A stretch of DNA of 32,729 nucleotides from Deltaproteobacteria bacterium (GCA_021737425.1 JAIPDZ010000012.1:1-32729), one strand, 5' to 3'. Shown: positions 1 to 8,412, counted from the first letter of the stretch. The notes: generated by a model from the sequence alone, not told the origin. Made by a program: numbers and translations.

Positions 1-1
1 A

Positions 2-1093
2 GGCCCTGAATGCCTGGCCTGCCATCCGGTTCACGGCGAAGGGGAAGATCTGCATGCCCCTCATTTGAGAGTGGCCTGCCAGGCCTGTCACAGTGTGTAC
101 AAGACGGTGAAGCTGGATCAAAAATCCGATCAGGTGCGTCTGGCCCATGTGAATGACCAGGGGATCCCCATCGGCCTCACCGATCATGCGCTTCAGAATG
201 TCGAAGACCCCGAGTTTTGTGAACGGTGTCATCATACCAAAAACAAGGTGGGGGCACCCGCGGCCGTACTTCCCTCCAAGGGGTTTATCTGCATCCTCTG
301 TCACCATGCCCCCCTGCGCATGGGGAACCCCATTTTCTGGATCGCACTGGCCCTGTTCGTCCTGGGCGTCTTTTTGACGGTGAGGTTCTGGTTCCGGGGG
401 AGTGTCCAGGGCGAGAGCCAATCTCTGCATCGGAAAATCGCGCTCAGCTCCGAATCAATATGGGGGGTGATCTTTTCAAGGGAGTTTTTCCAGATCATCA
501 AGGCCGTTATTTTCGATGTGATCTTACAAAGACGCCTCTTGCAGGAAAGCGTCAGACGATGGGCCATTCATTCCCTCATTTTTCTGCCCATCTTGTTCCG
601 CTTGTCCCTAAGCGTTTTCACCTTTTTTGCCTATCACATCAGTCCGGAGAGTGCGCTCGCCACGGCCCTCATCGACAAAAACAACGGCTTTGTGGCCTTT
701 GTAAATGACCTGACCGGTCTGTTGATCCTGGTGGGGATTGTCTGGGCCCTGATCCAGCGGGTCATCATCAAGCCCCCCCACATCCTCTCTGAGACAAGGG
801 ACAATCTGGCCCTCGCCATCATCGGGGTCCTGGTGATCCTGGGGTTTATCCTGGAAGGCGCCAGAATCTTAATGACCGGCGTTCCGGACCATGTGTCCCT
901 GTATGCGTTTATGGGATACCCCGTATCCAGACTCCTGGCCCTATGGGATATGGACTGGACGAACGGTTATGTGTACCTGTGGTACGGCCATGCCGTGGTC
1001 GGCGCACTCCTGGTGGCCTACCTGCCTTTTGGCAAGATGCGCCACATATTTAACACCCCCTTGAATCTGGTGTTGAACTACAAGATGAAATAG
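2..1093 (+). CDS. Multihaem cytochrome c with C-terminal NarI/DsrM-like membrane domain (5' truncated)
   Basis: The reading frame is open from the window edge, so the true start lies upstream. Four CxxCH haem-binding motifs are visible (CLACH, CQACH, CERCH, CILCH); more may lie outside the window. They are followed by about five hydrophobic segments, the first beginning just after the last haem motif. Histidines in or beside the last segments (YGHAVVG, KMRHIF) could ligate b-type haem, as in NarI/DsrM/HmeC-like subunits. The protein probably passes electrons between the quinone pool and a partner, with the haem head on the periplasmic side. The next gene, 29 bases downstream, encodes an HdrD-like iron-sulfur protein, the usual partner of such membrane cytochromes in sulfate reducers and relatives. 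The fusion of c-type haems and the membrane part in one chain is inferred from the continuous frame. The exact complex (Hme, Tmc, Ohc or other) cannot be named. Confidence 0.88.
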   Translation, partial: GPECLACHPVHGEGEDLHAPHLRVACQACHSVYKTVKLDQKSDQVRLAHVNDQGIPIGLTDHALQNVEDPEFCERCHHTKNKVGAPAAVLPSKGFICILCHHAPLRMGNPIFWIALALFVLGVFLTVRFWFRGSVQGESQSLHRKIALSSESIWGVIFSREFFQIIKAVIFDVILQRRLLQESVRRWAIHSLIFLPILFRLSLSVFTFFAYHISPESALATALIDKNNGFVAFVNDLTGLLILVGIVWALIQRVIIKPPHILSETRDNLALAIIGVLVILGFILEGARILMTGVPDHVSLYAFMGYPVSRLLALWDMDWTNGYVYLWYGHAVVGALLVAYLPFGKMRHIFNTPLNLVLNYKMK

Positions 1094-1122
1094 ACCCAAC
1101 ACCTTTTAGATCAGGTAAAAAA

Positions 1123-2649
1123 ATGACCAAGGATGAACACACCGAGCCTTTGAACCGTGTAGAATCCACTGAACCCGCCGTGGAGACCGAAACAACGGAA
1201 CCGGCCCTACCCGCCCCGGATGCGCCTGAGACCACGGGCGCCGAGCGGGTAAAAGATCTTCTGGTATCCGATCTAAACATGCGCCGGTTGATCGAACTGG
1301 ACGCCTGCACCCGATGCGGTGAATGCCTCACCTGGTGTCCGGTATATGATCAGGACCAGAACGAACAGATCATCCCCCGGGCCAAGGTGACCGATTTTCT
1401 CAAGATCATTCGATCCCAGCAAGGGCTGATGGGGAGCATTATGCGAAGCCACAAGGCGCCCCAGGCCCTGAAGGATTTGCTCAAAACCGTGTTTCAATAC
1501 AGGGAGCCCACCGATGCCCAGGTGCAGGAATTCGTTAAAAACCTCTACGAGTGCTCCACCTGCGGTCAATGCCATGTGGTCTGTCCGGCCCACATCGATA
1601 CCGTAAACCTGTGGGAGGATATAAGGCGCATTATTGTCAAGGCCGATTACGGCCCCTTAGAGCAGCAGAAGGCCCTGGTCAAGAGCGTCAAATCCTACGA
1701 CAATCCCTGGCAGCAACCCAGGGCCGGCCGCACCAAGTGGGCGCGCCGGGCCAAAAAGGACAACCTCATCGCAGATCTCCCCAGGGAGATCAAAAAGACC
1801 CAAGGCAAAGTCCTCCTGTTTCTGGGGTGTACGGCGGCCTATGATATCAATGTCAAACAGGTGGCCGTGAGCACCATCAACATCCTGGAGGCCCTGGATG
1901 TGGATTACGGGGTATTTGGAAAGGACGAAAAGTGCTGCGGAAGCGTGATGCTCCGAATGGGCGATCCCGAGTTTGAACGCATTGCGGCCGACAACATCCA
2001 GATGTTTCACGAGGGCGGGTTTGAGACCCTCATTACCTCCTGTGCCGGATGTTTCAAGACCATCAAGCAGGATTATCCCAAAATCGGCAAGCTCAACTTT
2101 GAAGTCCTCCACACCGTGGAATTCCTTCGGCGGCTGTATGAGGCCGGAAGGCTCAAATTCAAGAACCCGGTGGAGAAAAAAGTCACCTACCATGACCCCT
2201 GCCATCTCGGTCGCGCCACCGGGGTGTTCGACGACCCCCGGTTCATCATGGACGTCCTTCCAGGGATTGAACTCATTGAAATGCCCAGGACCCGCGAGTA
2301 CTCCAGGTGCTGCGGTGCCGGGGGGGGACTCAAATCAGGCTATCCAGATATCCAGAACAAAATGGCCCAGAGACGGGTCAGGGAGGCCGAGGAAACCGGA
2401 GCGGAAGAACTTGTCTCTGCCTGTCCTTTCTGCTATCAGGGACTGCAGATCGGGATCTCCGCCATCAACTCCCCGCTTATCATGCGCGATATCAGTTATC
2501 TCGTGGAGGCGGCCCTGATCGATCCGGCTGAAAAGCAAAAACCGGAAAAAAAGGCCAGGCGGGTCAGAAAGACCCGGGATAAGTCCCCGGAAAAAACTGA
2601 AGCAGACAAAAAGGAAGATGAGGCGGAATCCACTGCCGATGCTTCCTGA
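1123..2649 (+). CDS. HdrD-like iron-sulfur protein (2x[4Fe-4S], 2xCCG domains)
   Basis: This 508-aa protein resembles heterodisulfide reductase subunit D and related redox proteins (DsrK, glycolate oxidase iron-sulfur subunit). Two ferredoxin-type clusters are seen at C62/C65/C68/C72 and C144/C147/C150/C154. Two CCG domains follow: the first with C236, CC at 271-272 and CAGC at 307-310, the second with C360, CC at 396-397 and CPFC at 434-437. Such CCG domains bind a non-cubane [4Fe-4S] cluster that handles disulfides or shuttles electrons. No signal peptide or membrane segment is visible, so it likely sits on the cytoplasmic face of the membrane cytochrome encoded just upstream. The N-terminal 40 residues are rich in E, T and P, and the tail after about residue 470 is rich in K and E; both look like disordered extensions. 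Only 13 bases separate it from the next gene, which suggests co-transcription with the ABC importer. Confidence 0.93.
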   Translation: MTKDEHTEPLNRVESTEPAVETETTEPALPAPDAPETTGAERVKDLLVSDLNMRRLIELDACTRCGECLTWCPVYDQDQNEQIIPRAKVTDFLKIIRSQQGLMGSIMRSHKAPQALKDLLKTVFQYREPTDAQVQEFVKNLYECSTCGQCHVVCPAHIDTVNLWEDIRRIIVKADYGPLEQQKALVKSVKSYDNPWQQPRAGRTKWARRAKKDNLIADLPREIKKTQGKVLLFLGCTAAYDINVKQVAVSTINILEALDVDYGVFGKDEKCCGSVMLRMGDPEFERIAADNIQMFHEGGFETLITSCAGCFKTIKQDYPKIGKLNFEVLHTVEFLRRLYEAGRLKFKNPVEKKVTYHDPCHLGRATGVFDDPRFIMDVLPGIELIEMPRTREYSRCCGAGGGLKSGYPDIQNKMAQRRVREAEETGAEELVSACPFCYQGLQIGISAINSPLIMRDISYLVEAALIDPAEKQKPEKKARRVRKTRDKSPEKTEADKKEDEAESTADAS

Positions 2650-2662
2650 AAGGAGGCGCTCC

Positions 2663-3628
2663 ATGAAACAGTGGGTATGGATCCTATTTGCGGTGGTCCT
2701 TCTCTCTCCCCTAACCGGGCCCGGGCCTGCGGATGCCGGTCCCCCCATCCGGATTGCCTATCTTCAGAGCGATATCCATCAACTGGCCTGCTGGGTGGCC
2801 CTGGACCAGGGCTATTACCAAGCGGCCGGCCTGGACGTAGAGGTGGCCGGGATCTTCAAGGCAGGCCCGGAAGAGATGAGTGCATTTGCCGCGGGCGAAC
2901 TGGATATGGGATATGTGGGGGAGGCCCCGGCCACCACGGCCGTGGCCAACGGGGTGGCCAGGGTGACGGTGCTGGCCCAGGTCAATACAGAGGGCTCCGC
3001 CATCATGGTCCGAAAAGACGCCCCGGTTAAGACCCTGAAGGATCTGGTGAACAAGCGGATCGCCATCCCCGGTCATTCCACGGTCCAGGACTTTTTGCTG
3101 AGAAAGGCCCTGACCAAATTCAAGGTGCCGCAATCCCAAGTGCAGATTACCGTGCTCAAACCGCCGGAGATGATCGGGGCCCTGTCCGGCCGGCAGATCA
3201 ACGCCTTTATCGCCTGGGAGCCCTACCCGGCCAAGGCCCAGATTGCGGGGATCGGAAAGGTGCTGCTCACCTCGGCCCAGATCTGGCGAAATCATCCCTG
3301 CTGTGTCCTGGTGGCGGACAACCGCTTTTTAAAGGAGCGGCCCCAGGAGGCCCGATCCCTGGTCAAGGCCCATGTCCGGGCCACCGACTATATCGACACC
3401 CATCCGGAGGATGCCGTCCGCATCGGGGTCAAGTACACGGGCATGGATACAGAGACCGTACGTCTCGCCATTAAAAATGTAAATTACACCTATCAATTGA
3501 GCGTGGAGGGCGAAACGGAATACGTGAATTTTCTGACCCGGTTGAAGTATATCCGGGTGCCTGACGTGACCGCCTTTGTGGATCGGTTCATCGATCAGGC
3601 GATCTTAGCGGAAATCCTTTCCCCATGA
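2663..3628 (+). CDS. ABC transporter substrate-binding protein, SsuA/TauA/NMT1-like
   Basis: A 321-aa periplasmic binding protein of the nitrate/sulfonate/taurine family (NMT1/SsuA-like). The start at 2663 is chosen because AAAGGAGG lies just upstream; an upstream in-frame ATG at 2618 lies inside the preceding gene and would spoil the signal peptide. The N-terminus has a charged start, a hydrophobic core and an ADAG cleavage region near residue 20, then the family-typical opening IRIAYLQSD. Typical elements follow: GYYQAAGLDVEV, a glycine-rich region with DMGYVGEAPA, and FIAWEPYPAKA. The ligand cannot be read from sequence. It is translationally coupled to the permease (ATGA overlap at 3625) and belongs to the same run of genes as the radical SAM/GNAT and AIR-synthase-like proteins, so its substrate may feed that pathway; this is inference. 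Confidence 0.92.
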   Translation: MKQWVWILFAVVLLSPLTGPGPADAGPPIRIAYLQSDIHQLACWVALDQGYYQAAGLDVEVAGIFKAGPEEMSAFAAGELDMGYVGEAPATTAVANGVARVTVLAQVNTEGSAIMVRKDAPVKTLKDLVNKRIAIPGHSTVQDFLLRKALTKFKVPQSQVQITVLKPPEMIGALSGRQINAFIAWEPYPAKAQIAGIGKVLLTSAQIWRNHPCCVLVADNRFLKERPQEARSLVKAHVRATDYIDTHPEDAVRIGVKYTGMDTETVRLAIKNVNYTYQLSVEGETEYVNFLTRLKYIRVPDVTAFVDRFIDQAILAEILSP

Positions 3629-4383
3629 ACTGGGCCCGGTACCTTCTGCCGCTCCTCCTGCTGGCGCTCTGGCAGGTCCTCTCCTCTCTCAAGGCCATAC
3701 CGGTCCATCTGCTTCCCTCGCCTTTTGCCATTCTTCTTGGGTTTCGGGATCTGATGCTCACCGGCATGCCCCCCGGGTACCGGTTGCCCTACCATGCGCT
3801 CTACAGTCTCTACCGGGTGGCCTGGGGATTTTTGGCCGCCGCCCTGCTGGGGATCCCCCTGGGTCTCCTGATGGGGTGGTCCGACCGCCTTCGAGACCTC
3901 ACCACCCCCATCATTGAACTGATCCGGCCCATTCCGCCCCTGGCCTGGATCCCCATTGCCATTTTATGGTTCGGGATCGGCATGAAATCTGCGGCCTTTA
4001 TCATTTTTCTGGGGGCGTTTTTCCCCATACTGCTCAACACCATTTCCGGGGTGTTGTCCATCAATCCCCTGTTTTTTGAGGTGGCCCAGACCCTCAACGC
4101 CAAAAAGAGGGATGTGTTTTTCAAGGTGCTGATTCCCGGTTCTCTGCCGTCCATATTCGTGGGCATGCGCATCGGCGTGGGGATCGGGTGGATGACCTTG
4201 GTGGCGGCCGAATTCACCGGGGTGAAGACCGGTTACGGCCTGGGATATATGATTATGACGGCCAGGGACATTCAGCGGCCGGACGAAATACTGGCGGGCA
4301 TGCTGGTCATCGGACTGATCGGCATTCTGATCAATACGGCGCTCAAGGCCTGCGAATCGCGCATTATTCGATGGAATGCATGA
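3625..4383 (+). CDS. ABC transporter permease, SsuC/TauC-like
   Basis: A 252-aa inner-membrane permease of the binding-protein-dependent type. It shows about six hydrophobic segments, starting with YLLPLLLLALWQVL. The cytoplasmic EAA coupling loop is recognisable around FEVAQTLNAKKRDVFFKVLIPGSLP, with the conserved spacing to I-LP that contacts the ATPase. Length and layout match SsuC/TauC-type permeases. Its ATG overlaps the stop of the binding-protein gene (ATGA), so the two are co-translated. The ATPase gene follows after a 108-base gap that holds no gene. Confidence 0.93.
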   Translation: MNWARYLLPLLLLALWQVLSSLKAIPVHLLPSPFAILLGFRDLMLTGMPPGYRLPYHALYSLYRVAWGFLAAALLGIPLGLLMGWSDRLRDLTTPIIELIRPIPPLAWIPIAILWFGIGMKSAAFIIFLGAFFPILLNTISGVLSINPLFFEVAQTLNAKKRDVFFKVLIPGSLPSIFVGMRIGVGIGWMTLVAAEFTGVKTGYGLGYMIMTARDIQRPDEILAGMLVIGLIGILINTALKACESRIIRWNA

Positions 4384-4491
4384 ATCTGCGTGGTAAAAAA
4401 GAGCCCTTTGGGGCAGCCACCATTTCGAGGAACCTGAACAGTTATGACTGTTACCGTGGAAACAACCCAAAAGCCCGCATGAGCCCTTGTT

Positions 4492-5250
4492 ATGACCCTT
4501 GACGTTTCAGGACTGACCAAACATTTTTCCCAGGAAAAGGACGGCTCCCCTTTATCGGTACTGGACTCTATTCATTTCCGGGTACAAGAAGGCCAGTTTG
4601 TCTCCATTGTGGGCCCCAGCGGGTGTGGCAAGACCACCCTGCTCCGGATCATTGCCGGTCTGGAAAACCCCTCTGCCGGACAGGTGCTTCTGGATGGCCG
4701 GGAGATCTCCCCTGATCGGGGCCAGATCGGCCTGGTGTTTCAGGACTACGCCCTCTTCCCCTGGCGCACCACCCTGCAGAACATCGAGATAGGCCTGGAG
4801 ATGATGAAGGTCCCCAAAAAAAGGCGGCGGTCCGCGGCCATGGACTATGTGCGTTCCTTCGGCCTCACCGGTTTTGAACACGCCTATCCCAAGGCCCTGT
4901 CCGGAGGGATGAAACAGCGGGTCGCCATTGCCCGGACCTTGATTACCAATCCCAAAGTGGTGCTCATGGATGAACCCTTCGGGTCCTTAGACAGCCAGAC
5001 CCGAAACGAATTACAACAATTTCTCCTGAACCTGTGGGAGGAACACCGAAAGACCATCCTCTTTGTCACCCATAATGTGGATGAAGCGGTTTTCCTGAGC
5101 GATCACATTGTGGTATTATCCAAACGGCCCGCCAGGATCCTGAAGACGGCACCGGTCACCTGTGCCCGGCCCCGGGATCGGACCAGTTCGGAATGCAACG
5201 CAGTCCGGCGGGAGGTCCTCAACACCCTGAAACACGCCAGGCTGGCGTAA
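4492..5250 (+). CDS. ABC transporter ATP-binding protein, SsuB/TauB-like
   Basis: A 252-aa ATPase that powers the importer encoded just upstream. All nucleotide-binding motifs are intact: Walker A GPSGCGKT (41-48), Q-loop VFQDYALFPW, signature LSGGMKQR, Walker B VVLMDEP with D-loop SLD, and the switch histidine in VTHNVDEA. The FPW following the Q-loop is typical of the SsuB/TauB/NrtD group. The ATG at 4492 is the first start after an in-frame TGA at 4480-4482, and no strong ribosome site precedes it; expression may depend on read-on from the permease. The gene is followed 30 bases later by the flavoprotein gene. Confidence 0.94.
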   Translation: MTLDVSGLTKHFSQEKDGSPLSVLDSIHFRVQEGQFVSIVGPSGCGKTTLLRIIAGLENPSAGQVLLDGREISPDRGQIGLVFQDYALFPWRTTLQNIEIGLEMMKVPKKRRRSAAMDYVRSFGLTGFEHAYPKALSGGMKQRVAIARTLITNPKVVLMDEPFGSLDSQTRNELQQFLLNLWEEHRKTILFVTHNVDEAVFLSDHIVVLSKRPARILKTAPVTCARPRDRTSSECNAVRREVLNTLKHARLA

Positions 5251-5280
5251 CCTATCAAACTCAAATGGAGGAACAATGGT

Positions 5281-5877
5281 ATGAAAATCTTGGGAATCTG
5301 TTGCAGTCCCCGTAAGGAGAAGACCACATATTATGCCCTGAAAACCAGCCTTACGGCCATCCCGGATGCCTACGGCCAGGTAAACACCCATCTCATTGAT
5401 TTATCGGAAAAAGAGATCAACGGATGCAAGGCGTGCGGGGCCTGTATGAAAAAACTAAAATGCAGCCAGGACGACGATTTCAACGCCCTGGTGCCCATTC
5501 TCTCCGATCCGGAGGTGGGGGGCATAATCGTGGCCACCCCCGTATACATGGGATCCATGAGTTCCCAGTGTAAGGCCTTTCTGGATCGATGTGTCATGTT
5601 CAGACGAAACGGTTTCCTGTTCCGGGACAAGGTGGGCGGCGTGATTACGGTGGGCGGCGTCAGAAACGGCGGGCAGAGCGCAACCATCCAGCATATTCAT
5701 GCGGTGATGCTGGTCCAGGATATGATCCTGGTGGGGGACGGCCAGCCCGGGGCCCACTTCGGCGGGACCATGTGGAGCGGTCATCCGGACGGCATAGAAA
5801 GGGATGAAGTGGGCATGGCCACGGTGCAAAGCCTGGGGAAAAGGGTGGCGGAAGTGGCCCTAACCGTAAACCGGTAG
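5281..5877 (+). CDS. Isf-type iron-sulfur flavoprotein (NADPH-dependent FMN reductase fold)
   Basis: A 198-aa flavodoxin-like protein. It opens with MKILGICCSPRK, where SPRK...T is the FMN-phosphate loop. A compact cysteine motif at C49/C52/C55/C61 (CX2CX2CX5C) matches the [4Fe-4S] motif of archaeal and anaerobic bacterial iron-sulfur flavoproteins (Isf). TPVYMGSMSSQCKAFLDR and GGVRNGGQ are typical of the family. Such proteins move electrons between ferredoxin-like donors and small acceptors. GGAGG lies about 10 bases before the ATG at 5281; an ATG at 5276 reads only MV-stop. The stop codon overlaps the AGGAGG of the next gene, so it is tightly linked to the radical SAM gene. It may supply electrons to that enzyme or act on the imported substrate; this is inferred from position only. 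Confidence 0.9.
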   Translation: MKILGICCSPRKEKTTYYALKTSLTAIPDAYGQVNTHLIDLSEKEINGCKACGACMKKLKCSQDDDFNALVPILSDPEVGGIIVATPVYMGSMSSQCKAFLDRCVMFRRNGFLFRDKVGGVITVGGVRNGGQSATIQHIHAVMLVQDMILVGDGQPGAHFGGTMWSGHPDGIERDEVGMATVQSLGKRVAEVALTVNR

Positions 5878-5886
5878 GAGGAAAGG

Positions 5887-7428
5887 GTGGTCCAGGTCCC
5901 GGAAATCATCGCCGAGGTCCAAAGCCTGGGAATCAGGCTGCCCCCAGGGGGGGTACAGCGAAAAGGGGGCGCAGGCCCGGCCGAGTCCGGATCCCTCCTG
6001 ATTGCCGGGTATCCGGTCAGTGTGCCTTTCAGCAGCCCCTTTGTCTCCCGATCGCCCTACCGGTTACATTCAGAAGCAGGGGGGTTCGTTTTGTGCAAAG
6101 ACCATCATGCCTTACTCCCCGTCTCATTGGTACCGCGACCCGCCTTTTATGAGGAGTCCACCCGGGATGGCATTCCGCTTTCCAAGATCGCGCTTTTGCA
6201 CGGAAAAGACTGCCTGGCCTCGTCCGTGCTGCAGACCTGTATCCACTGGGACCCGAGGACGCGCTGCCGCTTTTGCGGCATCCAGCTTTCCCTTAAAGAC
6301 AGACAGACCGTTTCCCTCAAATCCCCGGCCCAGCTGGCCGAGACCGCGCAAAAGGCCCGGACCCTGGATGCGGTCCGCCATGTGGTGCTCACCACCGGCA
6401 CGGCCCATCCTCCGGGACATGAAACCACCCTTCTTTGTGAGGCCGCGGCTGCCGTTAAACAGGCCTCCGGCCTGCCGGTACATGCCCAGTTCCTCCCGCC
6501 TGCGGACATGAACCAGCTGGAGGCCCTGAAGGCATCCGGGGTGGACACTGTGGGGATCCATATTGAAAGCCTGGATCCGGACGTTCTCCAAAAGATGGCG
6601 CCCGTCAAGGCCGCCATGGGCCTGGACCGATATGAAACCGCCTGGAAAGCGGCGGTGGAGGTATTCGGACCCAATCAGGTGAGCAGCTTTCTGATTGCGG
6701 GCCTGGGTGAAGCCCCCAACTCCATCATTCAAGGGAGCCAGTCTTTGGCGGATACGGGGGTGTATCCCTTTGTGGTTCCCCTGCGGCCCATCCCCGGTTC
6801 CCTGATGGCGGATCACCTTCCGCCCCATCCGGACACCATGAAAGCGATCTATGAAAAGGTGGCCCGTATCCTCGCCCAAAAGGGGCTTGCCGCATCCCAT
6901 AGTCGGGCCGGGTGTGTGCGGTGCGGGGCCTGCTCCGCGCTGTCTGCCTACGAAAACCCCATGGATTCCCTGGTCTGTCATCCGGCTCGAACCACGGCCG
7001 AACTGGCTGCGGCCCTTGCCATCCGGGAGTCGGTCTTTGTCCGGGAACAACAACTCTTCGAGGGCTCCGACCAAGACCCCAGGGACGGCGACAGTATCCA
7101 TCTGGTGGTCAAACAGCACCATCGGGTGATCGGCACGGTGCGGGTGTATCCTGCCGGAAACGGCAATGGGCATTGGATCGGCGGCCGACTGGCGGTCCAA
7201 AAGGGGTTCAGGTCCTCCGGGGCCGGGGAATTGCTGGTCAAAAACGCCGTCACCTGCGTCAGGCAGAGGGGCTGCACCTGTTTTACCGCCCAGATTCAAG
7301 AGAAGAACATTCCCTTCTTCCAATACCTGGGCTGGCAGGGGATTGGCCCGGTAAAGCCCCACTGCGGCAAACCCCACCAAGAGATGGCGGCCGACCTGGC
7401 CCGGGGCGGTATCGAGGATAAGGGATAG
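5887..7428 (+). CDS. Radical SAM protein (MSMEG_0568/NitD type) fused to GNAT acetyltransferase (MSMEG_0567 N-terminal/NitE type)
   Basis: A 513-aa two-domain protein with a GTG start, preceded by AGGAGG at 5876-5881. Residues about 1-360 resemble the MSMEG_0568 radical SAM family of the Nit1C cluster. The likely SAM-cluster cysteines are C118, C127 and C130, a CX8CX2C spacing instead of the usual CX3CX2C, and a second triad C343/C346/C349 (CX2CX2C) ends the domain and may hold an auxiliary cluster. From about residue 362 a GNAT domain follows, with the acetyl-CoA loop at FRSSGAGELL (441-450) and a C-terminal FFQYLGW strand region typical of the fold. In described Nit1C clusters the GNAT domain is a separate protein or is fused to the AIR-synthase-like domain; here it is fused to the radical SAM part. 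The next gene starts directly after the stop codon. The reaction is not known for the family, which has been linked to cyanide/nitrile nitrogen use. Confidence 0.9.
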   Translation: MVQVPEIIAEVQSLGIRLPPGGVQRKGGAGPAESGSLLIAGYPVSVPFSSPFVSRSPYRLHSEAGGFVLCKDHHALLPVSLVPRPAFYEESTRDGIPLSKIALLHGKDCLASSVLQTCIHWDPRTRCRFCGIQLSLKDRQTVSLKSPAQLAETAQKARTLDAVRHVVLTTGTAHPPGHETTLLCEAAAAVKQASGLPVHAQFLPPADMNQLEALKASGVDTVGIHIESLDPDVLQKMAPVKAAMGLDRYETAWKAAVEVFGPNQVSSFLIAGLGEAPNSIIQGSQSLADTGVYPFVVPLRPIPGSLMADHLPPHPDTMKAIYEKVARILAQKGLAASHSRAGCVRCGACSALSAYENPMDSLVCHPARTTAELAAALAIRESVFVREQQLFEGSDQDPRDGDSIHLVVKQHHRVIGTVRVYPAGNGNGHWIGGRLAVQKGFRSSGAGELLVKNAVTCVRQRGCTCFTAQIQEKNIPFFQYLGWQGIGPVKPHCGKPHQEMAADLARGGIEDKG

Positions 7429-8412
7429 ATGGACACTGCGCTGGAACCACTGATTCATAACACCCGAAATTATCTGGGCCTGCTTCGCAAAAGGCCCATC
7501 CAGGAGATCTATGACACCCTTCACCGCTACGGTGTCCCCGGACCCCACCTCCCCAATTACGGCGACGATGCGGCCGTCATCCCCTTTAAGGATGAGTACC
7601 TCCTGTTTGCGGCAGACGGCATGATGACCCGGCTTCTACTCAACGAACCCTATGCCGCGGGCAAGGCCTCGGTCATGGTGACCGTGAACGACATCTATTC
7701 CATGGGCGGGACCCCCCTGGCCATGGTCAATGTACTGGCCAGCGGTGACGATCTGCATCGGCGCCGGGTGATTGAAGGCATCCAAAAGGGATGTGAGAAG
7801 TTACATGTGCCCATGGTCGGGGGGCACCTCCACCCGGATACTCCGTCCGACGCCCCCTCCCTGTCCGTGGCCATTTTGGGACACGCCCGCCACCTCCTCA
7901 GGAGCCACCTGGCAGGCCCGGGGGACGATCTCCTCTTTGCGGCCGATCTGAAGGGCCGGGCCGGCTGCACCTCAGTGGTGAGTTGGGATGCCAACTCGGG
8001 CAAGACCACCCAGGAACTCCTTTATCGGCTGGAAACCCTCCCGCTCATTTCGGAGAGGCAATGGGCCCATGCCTGCAAGGACGTGAGCAATGCGGGCCTG
8101 TTGGGGACCGCATCCATCATGATGGAAAACTCAGGCAAAGGGGCCCGCATCGTGCTGGATGCCGTTCCCCACCCCCCCCAACTGGATCTTTCAGACTGGT
8201 TCACGGCCTTTCAAAGCTTCGGGTTTATTCTTTCCGTCCCCCCTGAGCATTCCAAAGGGGTCATCGACCTGTTTCAAGAACGGGCCATTGATGCCGCCGT
8301 CATTGGGCAGGTGACCGAGGAAAGGAAGATTTTTTTACAGTCCGGGTCGCAGAGCCGATGCCTGTTTGACCTTGAAAAGGAAAAAATTACCGGGATTACT
8401 GCGCCCATTTGA
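7429..8412 (+). CDS. AIR-synthase-related protein, sll0787/NitF type
   Basis: A 327-aa protein of the PurM/ThiL/SelD/HypE ATP-using superfamily. The signature elements are NYGDDAAV near residue 43, FAADGMM near 60, the TVNDIYSMGG motif near 84-93 and VGGHLHPD near 129, which place it with the sll0787-type AIR-synthase-related proteins of Nit1C clusters. PurM relatives activate an amide or carboxylate oxygen with ATP. Its ATG immediately follows the TAG of the radical SAM/GNAT gene with no spacing, so the two are almost certainly co-translated and act together. In mycobacteria the corresponding domain is fused behind the GNAT domain, which fits the order rSAM-GNAT-AIR seen here. It is the last gene of the long + strand unit; a separate promoter for the next gene overlaps its stop codon. 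Confidence 0.91.
   Translation: MDTALEPLIHNTRNYLGLLRKRPIQEIYDTLHRYGVPGPHLPNYGDDAAVIPFKDEYLLFAADGMMTRLLLNEPYAAGKASVMVTVNDIYSMGGTPLAMVNVLASGDDLHRRRVIEGIQKGCEKLHVPMVGGHLHPDTPSDAPSLSVAILGHARHLLRSHLAGPGDDLLFAADLKGRAGCTSVVSWDANSGKTTQELLYRLETLPLISERQWAHACKDVSNAGLLGTASIMMENSGKGARIVLDAVPHPPQLDLSDWFTAFQSFGFILSVPPEHSKGVIDLFQERAIDAAVIGQVTEERKIFLQSGSQSRCLFDLEKEKITGITAPI

Noticed and set aside
4444-4482. Short 12-codon frame between the permease and ATPase genes, in frame with the ATPase and ending in TGA
   Set aside because: No ribosome site; the ATPase has a normal N-terminus from 4492, so neither a leader peptide nor a selenocysteine read-through is supported.
6124-7548. Long 474-codon open frame on the - strand opposite the radical SAM gene
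   Set aside because: It is the antisense of a clear two-domain protein, with no recognisable domain and shadow-type composition.
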